Part shown: positions 15,774 to 23,102 of the stretch, in pieces | Layout: each line of letters begins with the position of its first letter | How positions within the stretch are numbered: position 1 is the stretch's first letter | Source: Ruminococcus sp. | Lineage (GTDB): Bacteria > Bacillota > Clostridia > Lachnospirales > Lachnospiraceae | Direction of reading: 5' to 3' | NCBI GenBank assembly: GCA_029256845.1 | Contig: JARIEI010000037.1 | Span: forward strand, 1 to 34,770 | DNA: 34,770 nucleotides | Program-made: the position numbers and the translations under genes | Notes under the pieces: generated by a model | Seen by the model: the letters and a program-made list of their open reading frames with translations, nothing else | The model's database searches: none | What the model was told of the DNA's origin: nothing

Positions 15774-17162
15774 TTAGCGAATAGACAAGCTTTCTGTCAT
15801 TACGCAACGTCTTCTCTTCGTAAATGTGCTTGCACTTGTAAGTCCTTCACCTGTTCTGCTGGCAATTGTAAAGGTACAAAAGCCTTCACCGCCAAATCCA
15901 AGTGCTGCATAAGATGGACCGTTTTTAACAAGAATTGCAGTATCTATTGCTCTTGCATATTTTGTGATGTTGTCCACATTTTTTGAATGGATATGAGCTG
16001 AATGTCTATTGCCGTGCTCAAGCCATACAGCTTGCTCTACTGCATCATCAAAATCTTTTGCTCTTACAACACCTAAAATAGGCATCATGAGTTCTTCTGC
16101 GATCAATGGATGCTCCTTTGGTCCTTCAAATGTAATACATCTGATGTTATCTGGAACAGTTACACCAATCATACCAAGTAATGTTTTTGCATCTCTACCA
16201 ACACATTTTCTATTTAACTTTCCATCTTTAAGAACAACGGATATCAATGCGTCTTGTTCTTCTTTTGATGCAAGATAACATCCCTGATCCGCTACCATAT
16301 AATGCATAAGTTCATCTACAACAGAATCAACTGCAACGATTTCTTTTTCAGCAATACATGGAAGATTGTTATCAAATGTACATCCGTTAACAATGTCTTC
16401 TGCTGCTTTACGAAGATCTGCTGTCTCATCAACAAGTGCTGGTGGATTACCCGCACCTGCTCCGATTCCTCTCTTTCCTGAAGAAAGAACTGCTGTAACA
16501 ACTCCTGGGCCACCTGTTGCTGCAATCAATGGGATATCTTTATGTTTCATCATTGTATCACTTGTTGCAAGTGTTGGTTTTTCAACTGTACATGCAATAT
16601 TATCTGGTCCTCCAACTTCGATAGAAGCCTCATTTAGCAGATTTACTGCATAAATTGATGTTTTGATTGCGGCAGGATGTGGGTTAAATACAACTGTATT
16701 TCCACCAGCAAGCATACCAATTGTATTACAAAGAACTGTTTCACTTGGATTTGTACAAGGTGTAATCGCACCAATTACTCCAAATGGTCCCATTTCTATC
16801 AATGTAAGTCCTTTGTCTCCAGACCATGCTGTTGTTGAGATATCCTCTGTTCCTGGTGTTTTCTCTGCCACAAGAACATGTTTTAAAATCTTATGTCCTA
16901 CATTTCCCATGCCTGTTTCTTCCACGCCCATACGTGCAAGAATTTCTGCATTTTCAATGATTTTCTTTCTAATATTAGAAATAATCTTTTCTCTTACGTC
17001 CATGGACAATCTCGCAACAATTTTTTGTGATTTTTTTGCTGCTTCGATTGCTTCGTTCATATCCTTAAACACGCCGTGATTTCCGGATACATCTGATGTA
17101 ATTGCCATTTTAGCCATTACTTCTTGAACGATTTCCTGAACCATCTGTTCATTTACAGACAT
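15774..17162 (-). CDS. pduP: CoA-acylating propionaldehyde dehydrogenase (PduP/EutE family)
   Basis: A 462-residue enzyme oxidising propionaldehyde with NAD+ and CoA to propionyl-CoA. The start is ATG 17162, with GAGGAGG nine bases upstream; the longer ORF reads back into the previous gene without support. Start and upstream stop overlap by 14 bases. Family signatures are MGPFGVIGAITPCTNPSET, VVFNPHPAA, GIGAGAGNPPALVDETAD and TFDNNLPCIAEKE with catalytic Cys269. The N-terminal SVNEQMVQEIVQEVMAKM is an amphipathic helix followed by a linker, the classic PduP encapsulation peptide. It sits in the core enzyme block between the PduO-C-like gene and the zinc dehydrogenase. Confidence 0.96.
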   Translation of the reverse strand: MSVNEQMVQEIVQEVMAKMAITSDVSGNHGVFKDMNEAIEAAKKSQKIVARLSMDVREKIISNIRKKIIENAEILARMGVEETGMGNVGHKILKHVLVAEKTPGTEDISTTAWSGDKGLTLIEMGPFGVIGAITPCTNPSETVLCNTIGMLAGGNTVVFNPHPAAIKTSIYAVNLLNEASIEVGGPDNIACTVEKPTLATSDTMMKHKDIPLIAATGGPGVVTAVLSSGKRGIGAGAGNPPALVDETADLRKAAEDIVNGCTFDNNLPCIAEKEIVAVDSVVDELMHYMVADQGCYLASKEEQDALISVVLKDGKLNRKCVGRDAKTLLGMIGVTVPDNIRCITFEGPKEHPLIAEELMMPILGVVRAKDFDDAVEQAVWLEHGNRHSAHIHSKNVDNITKYARAIDTAILVKNGPSYAALGFGGEGFCTFTIASRTGEGLTSASTFTKRRRCVMTESLSIR

Positions 17163-17664
17163 TTGCCAATACCTCCTCGAAAACTTTCTTGCCGTAAGCC
17201 GCAAGTGCAGTATCTTCCTCTGCAGTTCCTCCGCTTACGCCCAACGCTCCGACGATTTTCCCTTCTACTACCAATGGCTCTCCACCGCCAAAAATAACGA
17301 TATTACCATTATTCGTAAACTGGATTCCATACAATGATTCTCCCGGCTGACTTAAATGACTAAGTTTTTCGGTTGACATCTTAAGGCTTGCCGAAGTAAA
17401 TGTTTTTTTCAATGCAATGTCATAGCTCGCTATAAACGCATCATCCATGCATTGTACTGATACAGGTCTTCCTGACTGATCGGAAACAGCGACTACTGCA
17501 CGAACTCCAATTCTAGCAGCCTCTTCTTTCACCTTTTCAATCAAGCGATTTGCAAGCACTAGTGTCATATGACCCACTGCTTCCTTTTCATCTACTGAAG
17601 GTACTGTTTCTTTCATCTGGCTTAAAACCGCTGTAACGGTCTTTCTAATTTCCTGTTCATTCAT
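17149..17664 (-). CDS. PduO C-terminal/HbpS/GlcG-like domain protein with putative encapsulation peptide
   Basis: A 171-residue protein. After an amphipathic N-terminal helix (MNEQEIRKTVTAVLSQM) and a linker comes one domain of the haem-degrading/GlcG/PduO-C family: ALANRLIEKV-like helix, AVVAVSDQSGRPV, DDAFIASYDIALKKTFTSASL, FGGGEPLVVEGKIVGALGVSGG. The adenosyltransferase domain of PduO is missing. Members bind haem or corrinoid, or form octameric scaffolds; the activity in microcompartments of this class is not known. The targeting-like helix suggests it works inside the shell. It overlaps the aldehyde dehydrogenase gene by 14 bases. Confidence 0.88.
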   Translation of the reverse strand: MNEQEIRKTVTAVLSQMKETVPSVDEKEAVGHMTLVLANRLIEKVKEEAARIGVRAVVAVSDQSGRPVSVQCMDDAFIASYDIALKKTFTSASLKMSTEKLSHLSQPGESLYGIQFTNNGNIVIFGGGEPLVVEGKIVGALGVSGGTAEEDTALAAYGKKVFEEVLANVCK

Positions 17665-17682
17665 AGCAGTCTCCCGCGAAAA

Positions 17683-18447
17683 TTACATTCCTAATTGTTC
17701 CATAACTTTCTTTGTGATAGAAGCAACAAGATCTGCATCTGCTGTACTGTTTGTTGCTGCAGCTTTTGCTACTGTGTTATTTGTTGCTGGGTGTTTTCCT
17801 GGAAGTCCCATGTTTCTTCTGATGTCATATAATTTATCCATCTGTTCCTTTGTGAAATGCTGTGGTGTTCCAATCATGTGTGACTGGTAAAGCAATTGTG
17901 CATAGAACTCTAATGATTCCATTTTGTGGTATGCATTAAGAAGTGTATCTGAGTATGCAAGTGCTCCATGATTTTCAAGAAGAACTGCATCAACTTGCTG
18001 TAAGTATTCAGATACTGCATCTGGAATTTCCATTGTTGATGGTGTTCCATATCTAGCAACTGGTACAAGACCTAAAGCGATTACAGCTTCTGGCATAATT
18101 GCTTCTGTAAGAGGTTTTCCACAAATTGCAAATGTTGTAGCGTAAAGTGGGTGTGCATGAACAACAGATTTAACATCTGGTCTTTCTTTGTATACACGCA
18201 TGTGCATTTTGATTTCAGAAGATGGTCTAAATCCTTTGTTTGCCTGAAGAAGATTTCCTTCTGCATCTACTTTACAAATATATTCTGGTGTCATAAATCC
18301 TTTACTTACACCTGTTGGTGTACATAGGAACTCATTATCATTAAGTTTTACTGAGAAGTTACCATCGTTTGCTGCAACCATTCCACGGTTGTAAACTCTT
18401 TTACCTATCTCACACATCTCTTTTTTGATTTCGTATTCGTTTTGCAT
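17683..18447 (-). CDS. Class II (zinc) aldolase, L-fuculose/rhamnulose-1-phosphate type, with C-terminal targeting helix
   Basis: A 254-residue aldolase of the FucA/AraD family splitting a 1-phospho-deoxyketose to DHAP and lactaldehyde. Glu78, His97, His99 and His160 (SSEIKMH, VVHAHPLY, LLENHGALAY) match E. coli FucA Glu73, His92, His94 and His155 with a constant offset. Beyond the catalytic domain is a polar, Ala/Asn/Thr-rich linker (about 219-237) and a final amphipathic helix DLVASITKKVMEQLGM, read as an encapsulation peptide. AAGGAGG precedes the ATG. An aldolase with such a tail is characteristic of GRM5-type microcompartments and puts lactaldehyde production inside the shell. Fuculose versus rhamnulose phosphate cannot be told apart here. 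Confidence 0.94.
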   Translation of the reverse strand: MQNEYEIKKEMCEIGKRVYNRGMVAANDGNFSVKLNDNEFLCTPTGVSKGFMTPEYICKVDAEGNLLQANKGFRPSSEIKMHMRVYKERPDVKSVVHAHPLYATTFAICGKPLTEAIMPEAVIALGLVPVARYGTPSTMEIPDAVSEYLQQVDAVLLENHGALAYSDTLLNAYHKMESLEFYAQLLYQSHMIGTPQHFTKEQMDKLYDIRRNMGLPGKHPATNNTVAKAAATNSTADADLVASITKKVMEQLGM

Positions 18448-18471
18448 CCTTTTTTCCTCCTTGGATAATTG

Positions 18472-18502
18472 AAAACAAAAAAATTCATTTTATTTTTGTT
18501 TT
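18472..18502. repeat. AT-rich inverted repeat in the aldolase 5' leader
   Basis: AAAACAAAAA (18472-18481) and TTTTTGTTTT (18493-18502) form a perfect 10-bp inverted repeat between the predicted transcription start and the aldolase ribosome-binding site. It may be a regulator site or only an AT-rich leader hairpin. Confidence 0.4.
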
Positions 18503-18519
18503 ATGTTGTTTCTATTTCG

Positions 18520-18548
18520 ATATTACCATATAAACCCACACCAGTCAA
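18520..18548 (-). promoter_or_regulatory. Promoter before the aldolase gene
   Basis: Minus-strand TTGACT (18543-18548), 17-base spacer, TAATAT (18520-18525), about 72 bases before the aldolase ATG. It can drive the whole downstream enzyme and shell block independently of the dehydratase promoter. Confidence 0.75.
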
Positions 18549-18559
18549 CTTTTATCGTT

Positions 18560-18578
18560 GTTGTTTTTGTTGTTTTTT
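18560..18578 (-). repeat. Tandem GTTGTTTTT repeat upstream of the aldolase promoter
   Basis: Two abutting copies (18560-18568 and 18569-18577; AAAAACAAC on the coding strand), 12 bases upstream of the -35 and touching the stop codon of the EutP-like gene. The same nonamer is repeated upstream of the dehydratase promoter at 22979-22998. Confidence 0.6.
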
Positions 18579-19050
18579 ATTGTGTTTTTTGTTGGTTTTC
18601 CTCTTCCCACGGAAGAATATCTCCATCTTCCTTTAAAAACTCAAGAATTTCTGCAATTCCTTCTCCTTTTTTAGAATCTACATAGAATATATTCTTACAT
18701 CCCGCTAGTTTCAACCACCTTGCAGCTCGTTCTACATTTGCCTTCTTATCGTGAATTTTCGTCACAATTCCAATTACTTCTCTATTGCACATTGACGTAC
18801 TACATGGTGGGTACAATGAATACGGTTCCGTAGAAGACATCAACATCCCAACTACGTCTGCTTCGTATGCATAAAGTGCAAGTGCATACCCCAAATTTTT
18901 TGTTTGTACATATTCACCTGGTGTGTCTATAATCACATCGAAATGATTTACATATTGAGTTTTGTGATACTGTATCTTATCCCCTTTTAATGCTTGTGTT
19001 AATGTGGTTTTTCCACATTCACTTCTACCTACCAGTACAATTTTTTTCAT
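18577..19050 (-). CDS. EutP/PduV-family small GTPase-like protein
   Basis: A 157-residue P-loop protein of the EutP/PduV family. Walker A is GRSECGKTT (residues 8-16), the DxxG-like switch is DTPGEY (42-47), and the NKxD position is degenerate (TKIHD). Such proteins are common microcompartment accessories. PduV has been linked to the outside of the shell and to its movement, and EutP to acetate-kinase-like activity, but the role here is not set by sequence. It is preceded by the PduU-like gene. A promoter for the aldolase block begins just beyond its stop. Confidence 0.9.
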   Translation of the reverse strand: MKKIVLVGRSECGKTTLTQALKGDKIQYHKTQYVNHFDVIIDTPGEYVQTKNLGYALALYAYEADVVGMLMSSTEPYSLYPPCSTSMCNREVIGIVTKIHDKKANVERAARWLKLAGCKNIFYVDSKKGEGIAEILEFLKEDGDILPWEEENQQKTQ

Positions 19051-19094
19051 TTTTCCGCCTCCTCATCAGGATATTTAATGTATCCTGATGGTCT

Positions 19095-19457
19095 TTAGGT
19101 CCGTGTAATCTCACACACGGAAAATCCCATTTTATCCTTGACATAATCAAGAACCGCAACTACGGAAGCTTCTACTTCTGATATGGTACCTGTAACAATT
19201 AATGTTCCACTGAAACGATCTACAAATCCAAGTTCGATTCCAGCAGACTTTGTCGCAATATCTGCCGCTATAATTGCTGTCTCTGCTGGGCTTATTGTCA
19301 ATACGCCAATTGCAGATTTGCTATGTTCTACTCTAGGATCTAATCCTAATTTTTCATATAACACTTCATCCGGACTTGCAATCAAATGGGCAATGGTAAT
19401 TTCTTTTCCTGGTACAAGCTCTTGAACAATACGTTCCGGCATTCTTTCAAAATCCAT
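19095..19457 (-). CDS. pduU: PduU/EutS-like circularly permuted BMC-H shell protein
   Basis: A 120-residue shell protein with the permuted BMC fold. The N-terminal strand and barrel segment ERIVQELVPGKEITIAHLIA is followed by DEVLYEKLGLDP, SAIGVLTISPAETAIIAADIATKSAGIELGF, DRFSGTLIVTG and the terminal CEITRT, matching Salmonella PduU nearly motif by motif. PduU hexamers carry a beta-barrel capping the pore. It lies between the activase and the EutP-like gene, in the dehydratase transcription unit. Confidence 0.94.
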   Translation of the reverse strand: MDFERMPERIVQELVPGKEITIAHLIASPDEVLYEKLGLDPRVEHSKSAIGVLTISPAETAIIAADIATKSAGIELGFVDRFSGTLIVTGTISEVEASVVAVLDYVKDKMGFSVCEITRT

Positions 19458-19461
19458 TTTT

Positions 19462-20256
19462 CTAACCTCCTATCTGACATTCTATCCCGGATGCTTCTTC
19501 AGCAACCTTTAATAGCATTTGCATTTTTTCCAATGTTGGTGGTTCAACATCTCCCATGAGATATGGCCTTCCCAACCCTTCATATTTATCTTGTCCCAAT
19601 CTGTGATATGGCAATAGGTGCATTCGCTTCACATGATCAAGCGACCTTACAAACTTTGCAATATCACGGATTTCGTCAACACGATCATTAAACCCTGGAA
19701 TCACTGGAATTCGAATACTAAGTTCTGTCATACCAGATTCTGCAATTCGTCTTGCATTTTCTAGGATTTTTTTATTAGACTGACCAGTAAATTCCTTATG
19801 TTTGTTCGCATTCATATGTTTGATATCTAATAGATATTGATCCAAATATGGTAAAACTTCTTCGATCACAGGATAATCTGCAATTCCCACGCTTTCAATT
19901 GCTGTACGAATTCCCACCTCATGCGCTGCTCTTAATAACGCCGTAGCAAATTCAGGCTGGCATAAACATTCTCCACCAGAAAGTGTAAGCCCTCCTCCTG
20001 TCCTTCTATAATAAGAGCGATCTTTTTCGATGGTCTCCATAACCTCTGCCACTGTAACATCTCTTCCTATAATCTCTTCTTTTCCTTGTACTTTCATAGT
20101 TTCTATAGAAAACCGTTGAGATTCAGGGTTGCAACACCAGCGGCATCTTAATACGCATCCTTTTAGGAATACAATTGTACGAATCCCGTCACCGTCGTGT
20201 ATAGAATACCTTTGAATATCAAAAATGCGTCCTTTTGTGCTCAAGTAATCTTTCAT
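19462..20256 (-). CDS. Glycyl radical enzyme activase (radical SAM)
   Basis: A 264-residue radical SAM enzyme that puts the glycyl radical on the dehydratase. The cluster motif CVLRCRWC (Cys34, Cys38, Cys41) binds the [4Fe-4S] used to cleave S-adenosylmethionine; LSGGECLCQ is the SAM-binding GGE region. Other activase features are SIHDGDGIRT, YLLDIKHMN and RIPVIPGFND. There is no extra cysteine-rich ferredoxin-like insert between the cluster and GGE motifs, so it is a short, Pfl-activase-like form; several dehydratase activases are longer. Only two bases separate it from the dehydratase stop, so the pair is co-translated. Confidence 0.95.
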   Translation of the reverse strand: MKDYLSTKGRIFDIQRYSIHDGDGIRTIVFLKGCVLRCRWCCNPESQRFSIETMKVQGKEEIIGRDVTVAEVMETIEKDRSYYRRTGGGLTLSGGECLCQPEFATALLRAAHEVGIRTAIESVGIADYPVIEEVLPYLDQYLLDIKHMNANKHKEFTGQSNKKILENARRIAESGMTELSIRIPVIPGFNDRVDEIRDIAKFVRSLDHVKRMHLLPYHRLGQDKYEGLGRPYLMGDVEPPTLEKMQMLLKVAEEASGIECQIGG

Positions 20257-20258
20257 AT

Positions 20259-22790
20259 CTAGAATCCTTGTTCCGTCCTTCGGATAATATCATCCTGAAG
20301 AGACTTGGAAAGCGTGGTAAATAATGCACTATATCCAGCTACACGTACAACAAGATGTTTATACTGCTCTGGATGCTTTTGTGCATCGATCAATGTCTCA
20401 CGACTTACAACATTGAACTGCATATGACTTCCTTTTTGATCAAAGTAAGAACGAATCAGTCCAACGAAATTTTCAAGTCCTTTTCTTCCACTTAAGGCTG
20501 ATGGATGGAATTTTTGGTTGAATAATGTTCCATTTGATGCAATATAATGATCCAATTTGGATACAGAGTTAGCTGCCGCTGTTGGACCATTTACATCTTT
20601 TCCTGCGGATGGGGATACTCCATCTGCAACTGGCGCATGCGCTAAACGTCCATCAGGAGTTGCACCTGTCTGTCCACCAAGAGGTACATTTGCAGAAACC
20701 GGATAAAGTCCAGCCTGGAAAATACCCCCTCTAGGATTTTTATATTGTTCCAATGGTTTTGTATAAGTATATGCAACATCTCTTGCGAACGCATCCACTT
20801 CTGGAATATCATTTCCAAATTTTGGAACTGCATCGATCAGTTCTAAAATTCTTTCTCCGCTTTCCTTGATCTGTGGTGCTTGTGATACTGCAACTACACT
20901 CTTTAAGATTGTAGAAACCTCTTCTGCCCCTACTTCTTGTCCTGCATCTTTGATTGCTTGTGCAATTTCCATTGTTAAAGCCTGTACATCATCTTCTCTT
21001 AACCCTTTTCCATAGTTCATAGTAAGAGCAGTCTTTAACTCTTTCATAGTAATCTTCTTTTCATCAAACACAAGTGTCTTTACTGCATAGAGTGCATCTG
21101 CCATATTAGCAACACCAAATCCTTGTGGGCCTGTAAAGTTATAAATCGCACCACCTTCTTGTAATGCCTTTCCTCTCTTGATACAATCATCAACCATACA
21201 AGATTCAAATGGTAATGGGCATCTTTCTGCGTGTGCCATGTCAATTGCATTGTCTGCATTTACAAGGAGTTGAATTGCGTAATTCATCTGTTCTTTGTAA
21301 GCATCATAGAATTCATCGAACGTAGTCATCTTTTCTACATCGCCTGTTGCAGGTCCGATACGAACTCCTTTATCCATACCATTGCTGAAGACTAATTCAA
21401 GCGGACGACACATATTGAAAAATGCTGCATCATGCCAGCCTTCTGTCTTTCCTGATTTTTGTGGTTCTACACAACCTATAATATTATAATCACGTGCATC
21501 CTGAAGAGTAAGTCCTCTGCTCACAAGAGAAGGAATGATCACTTCATCGTTGTAATAAGCAGGAAGTCCTATTCCTGTACGCGTCAATTCTGCTGCTCGA
21601 ATCAAGAACTCGTGTGGAGATCCATTCCAAACTCTAACGGATAAAGAAGGTTGTGGCAAAAATACATGCATGGATGCTGTAATACTCATAAAAGAAAGAT
21701 CATTTGTTACATCAATTCCTTCTTGGTTTTGTCCGCCAGCGATCAAATTCTGGAACAAACTATATCCAGCAAATCCTTCTGCTGATGCCGCATCACGACA
21801 TTTATTAAGGTCATTTAATTTGACCCAGATACAATCCATAAGTTCCTGTGCAAACTCTCTTGTAAGTACACCTTTATCCATATCTTCCTTGTAATATGGA
21901 TACATGTACTGGTCAAATCTTCCAGGAGAAATTGAGTGACCACTTGATTCAATTTGAAGAAGCTGTTGTACAAACCAAAAAGACTGACAAGCCTCATAAA
22001 AACTTGTAGCTCCTTTTTCCGGTACATTTGCACAGTTTTGCGCAATAAATGTAAGTTCCTTCTTTCGTGTCATATCTGCACAATCTTGTGCCATTTCTAA
22101 TGCAAGTCGTGCATATCGTTTTGCATATGTAACTGCCGCATCACAACTAATGATAACAGCCTCTAAAAATCTGGCTTTTTTCTGGTAGTCTCCATCCGCA
22201 AGGCTTAATGTATCTAGCTGGGACTGGGCTTTTGCTTTGATTCCTGCAAAACCAATTTCAAGCACCTCTCCATACTTCACCGTAACATGTCCAACACCAT
22301 TGTAAAAATAATTTCCTGGTGTAAACATATTATGCTCCATTGCAAGCAGTGTTTCTGGTTCCATGTATGCTGTAGCAAGTTCACTTGTCGTTCTGCCCTT
22401 CCAATATGCGTTTGCTTCTTTTAATTCCGCTTTTGTTTTTTCTGAAATATAGAATGGATCTGCACTTCTCGTTTCAACTGTATCGAACTCCTCCTCGAGC
22501 CACTCATATGAGAACTCTGGGTATGTTTGACATCCACGTGGTGCAATTGTAGTACTTCCTACAATCAATTCCTGATCTCGAATCACAATTGGAATATTTT
22601 CAAGAATATGTTGGAATGCTTTTGCTCGACGAATTACCATTGGCTCATTTTCTGTCTGCTTGTAAGACTCTGTAATAAGTAGGGCTCTAGCAGATTCAAT
22701 CTCTGGCAACTTCGCATACAAATCGTCAACAAGTTTGGAAATACGTTTTGATTTTGGTATTTCTGTACTGTCATAAGTGTATAATCCCAT
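20259..22790 (-). CDS. B12-independent glycyl radical 1,2-propanediol dehydratase
   Basis: An 843-residue glycyl radical enzyme dehydrating 1,2-propanediol (possibly also glycerol) to the aldehyde. The thiyl Cys440 and general base Glu442 lie in IIGCVEPQ. Gly819 lies in RVAGYSALF, 25 residues from the end. GQNQEGIDVTNDLSFM and SGHSISPGRFDQYMYPYY resemble the diol/glycerol dehydratase branch. It aligns throughout with Clostridium butyricum DhaB1 as I remember it but has about 50 extra residues around 600-650 (MNYGKGLREDDVQAL... to ELIDAVPKFGND), as in Roseburia-type propanediol dehydratase. The aldolase in the same locus supports propanediol over choline or glycerol. No terminal targeting extension is obvious. 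It starts the operon behind its own promoter. Confidence 0.95.
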   Translation of the reverse strand: MGLYTYDSTEIPKSKRISKLVDDLYAKLPEIESARALLITESYKQTENEPMVIRRAKAFQHILENIPIVIRDQELIVGSTTIAPRGCQTYPEFSYEWLEEEFDTVETRSADPFYISEKTKAELKEANAYWKGRTTSELATAYMEPETLLAMEHNMFTPGNYFYNGVGHVTVKYGEVLEIGFAGIKAKAQSQLDTLSLADGDYQKKARFLEAVIISCDAAVTYAKRYARLALEMAQDCADMTRKKELTFIAQNCANVPEKGATSFYEACQSFWFVQQLLQIESSGHSISPGRFDQYMYPYYKEDMDKGVLTREFAQELMDCIWVKLNDLNKCRDAASAEGFAGYSLFQNLIAGGQNQEGIDVTNDLSFMSITASMHVFLPQPSLSVRVWNGSPHEFLIRAAELTRTGIGLPAYYNDEVIIPSLVSRGLTLQDARDYNIIGCVEPQKSGKTEGWHDAAFFNMCRPLELVFSNGMDKGVRIGPATGDVEKMTTFDEFYDAYKEQMNYAIQLLVNADNAIDMAHAERCPLPFESCMVDDCIKRGKALQEGGAIYNFTGPQGFGVANMADALYAVKTLVFDEKKITMKELKTALTMNYGKGLREDDVQALTMEIAQAIKDAGQEVGAEEVSTILKSVVAVSQAPQIKESGERILELIDAVPKFGNDIPEVDAFARDVAYTYTKPLEQYKNPRGGIFQAGLYPVSANVPLGGQTGATPDGRLAHAPVADGVSPSAGKDVNGPTAAANSVSKLDHYIASNGTLFNQKFHPSALSGRKGLENFVGLIRSYFDQKGSHMQFNVVSRETLIDAQKHPEQYKHLVVRVAGYSALFTTLSKSLQDDIIRRTEQGF

Positions 22791-22850
22791 TGTTTCAGTT
22801 ACTCCTTTCTTTCTATAAATAGTGGATATTTATACGAAATTCAACCTTAG

Positions 22851-22873
22851 GAAGAAGTGTAAATTCTTCTTCA
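22851..22873 (-). other. Leader hairpin of the dehydratase mRNA
   Basis: GAAGAAG (22851-22857) pairs with CTTCTTC (22867-22873) around a nine-base loop, starting about eight bases downstream of the predicted transcription start. Probably a 5' mRNA stabiliser; no T-run follows. Confidence 0.45.
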
Positions 22874-22887
22874 CCCAGTTAGCTTCA

Positions 22888-22916
22888 TTATACTTTAAGA
22901 CACCTCAAAAGTCAAC
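22888..22916 (-). promoter_or_regulatory. Promoter of the dehydratase operon
   Basis: Minus-strand TTGACT (22911-22916), 17-base spacer and perfect TATAAT (22888-22893), about 98 bases before the dehydratase ATG. Near-consensus, so strong repression or activation is probably needed to control it. Confidence 0.8.
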
Positions 22917-22978
22917 GTTCGCACATCGCTTTTATACAACTTTTGTCCATTTTCACAACAAAACCCAATATGTATAAT

Positions 22979-22998
22979 GTTGTTTTTCCGTTGTTTTT
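22979..22998 (-). repeat. Tandem GTTGTTTTT repeat upstream of the dehydratase promoter
   Basis: Copies at 22979-22987 and 22990-22998, with an 11-base period and both followed by C (GTTGTTTTTC). They lie about 63 bases upstream of the -35. The same nonamer is duplicated upstream of the aldolase promoter. Confidence 0.6.
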
Positions 22999-23022
22999 CA
23001 ATTTCTATTTTCCATATTTTTA

Positions 23023-23051
23023 TTGACAATTTTTCTAAAAACACGCATACT
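23023..23051 (+). promoter_or_regulatory. Promoter of the PHP hydrolase gene
   Basis: TTGACA (23023-23028), 17-base spacer, CATACT (23046-23051), about 52 bases before the ATG at 23103. Confidence 0.6.
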
Positions 23052-23102
23052 GTCAAGTAGAAGTTTTCTTTTATTATCATATTATTAGAGGTGACGCAAC
23101 CT

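Larger units (their letters stand above)
22791..23102. other. Intergenic region between the dehydratase and the PHP gene
   Basis: A divergent control region of 312 bases. It holds the dehydratase promoter (22888-22916), a leader hairpin (22851-22873), the tandem GTTGTTTTT repeat (22979-22998) with a nearby inverted copy CAACAAAAC (22956-22964), and the plus-strand promoter at 23023-23051. No credible coding sequence; the 61-codon minus-strand frame here spans the promoter and has no ribosome-binding site. Confidence 0.8.

Noticed and set aside
18448-18576. Catabolite-control cre site at the aldolase promoter
   Set aside because: No segment fits the usual TGWAARCGNTWNCW pattern closely enough to report.
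20259-22790. Dehydratase as choline TMA-lyase or pyruvate formate-lyase
   Set aside because: Overall resemblance (ESSGHSIS, IIGCVEPQ, insert near residue 620) fits the diol/glycerol dehydratase branch, and the locus has a fuculose-type aldolase and no choline or pyruvate-linked genes.
22895-23080. 61-codon minus-strand ORF upstream of the dehydratase
   Set aside because: It spans the promoter and repeats, has no ribosome-binding site and low-complexity composition; treated as non-coding control region.
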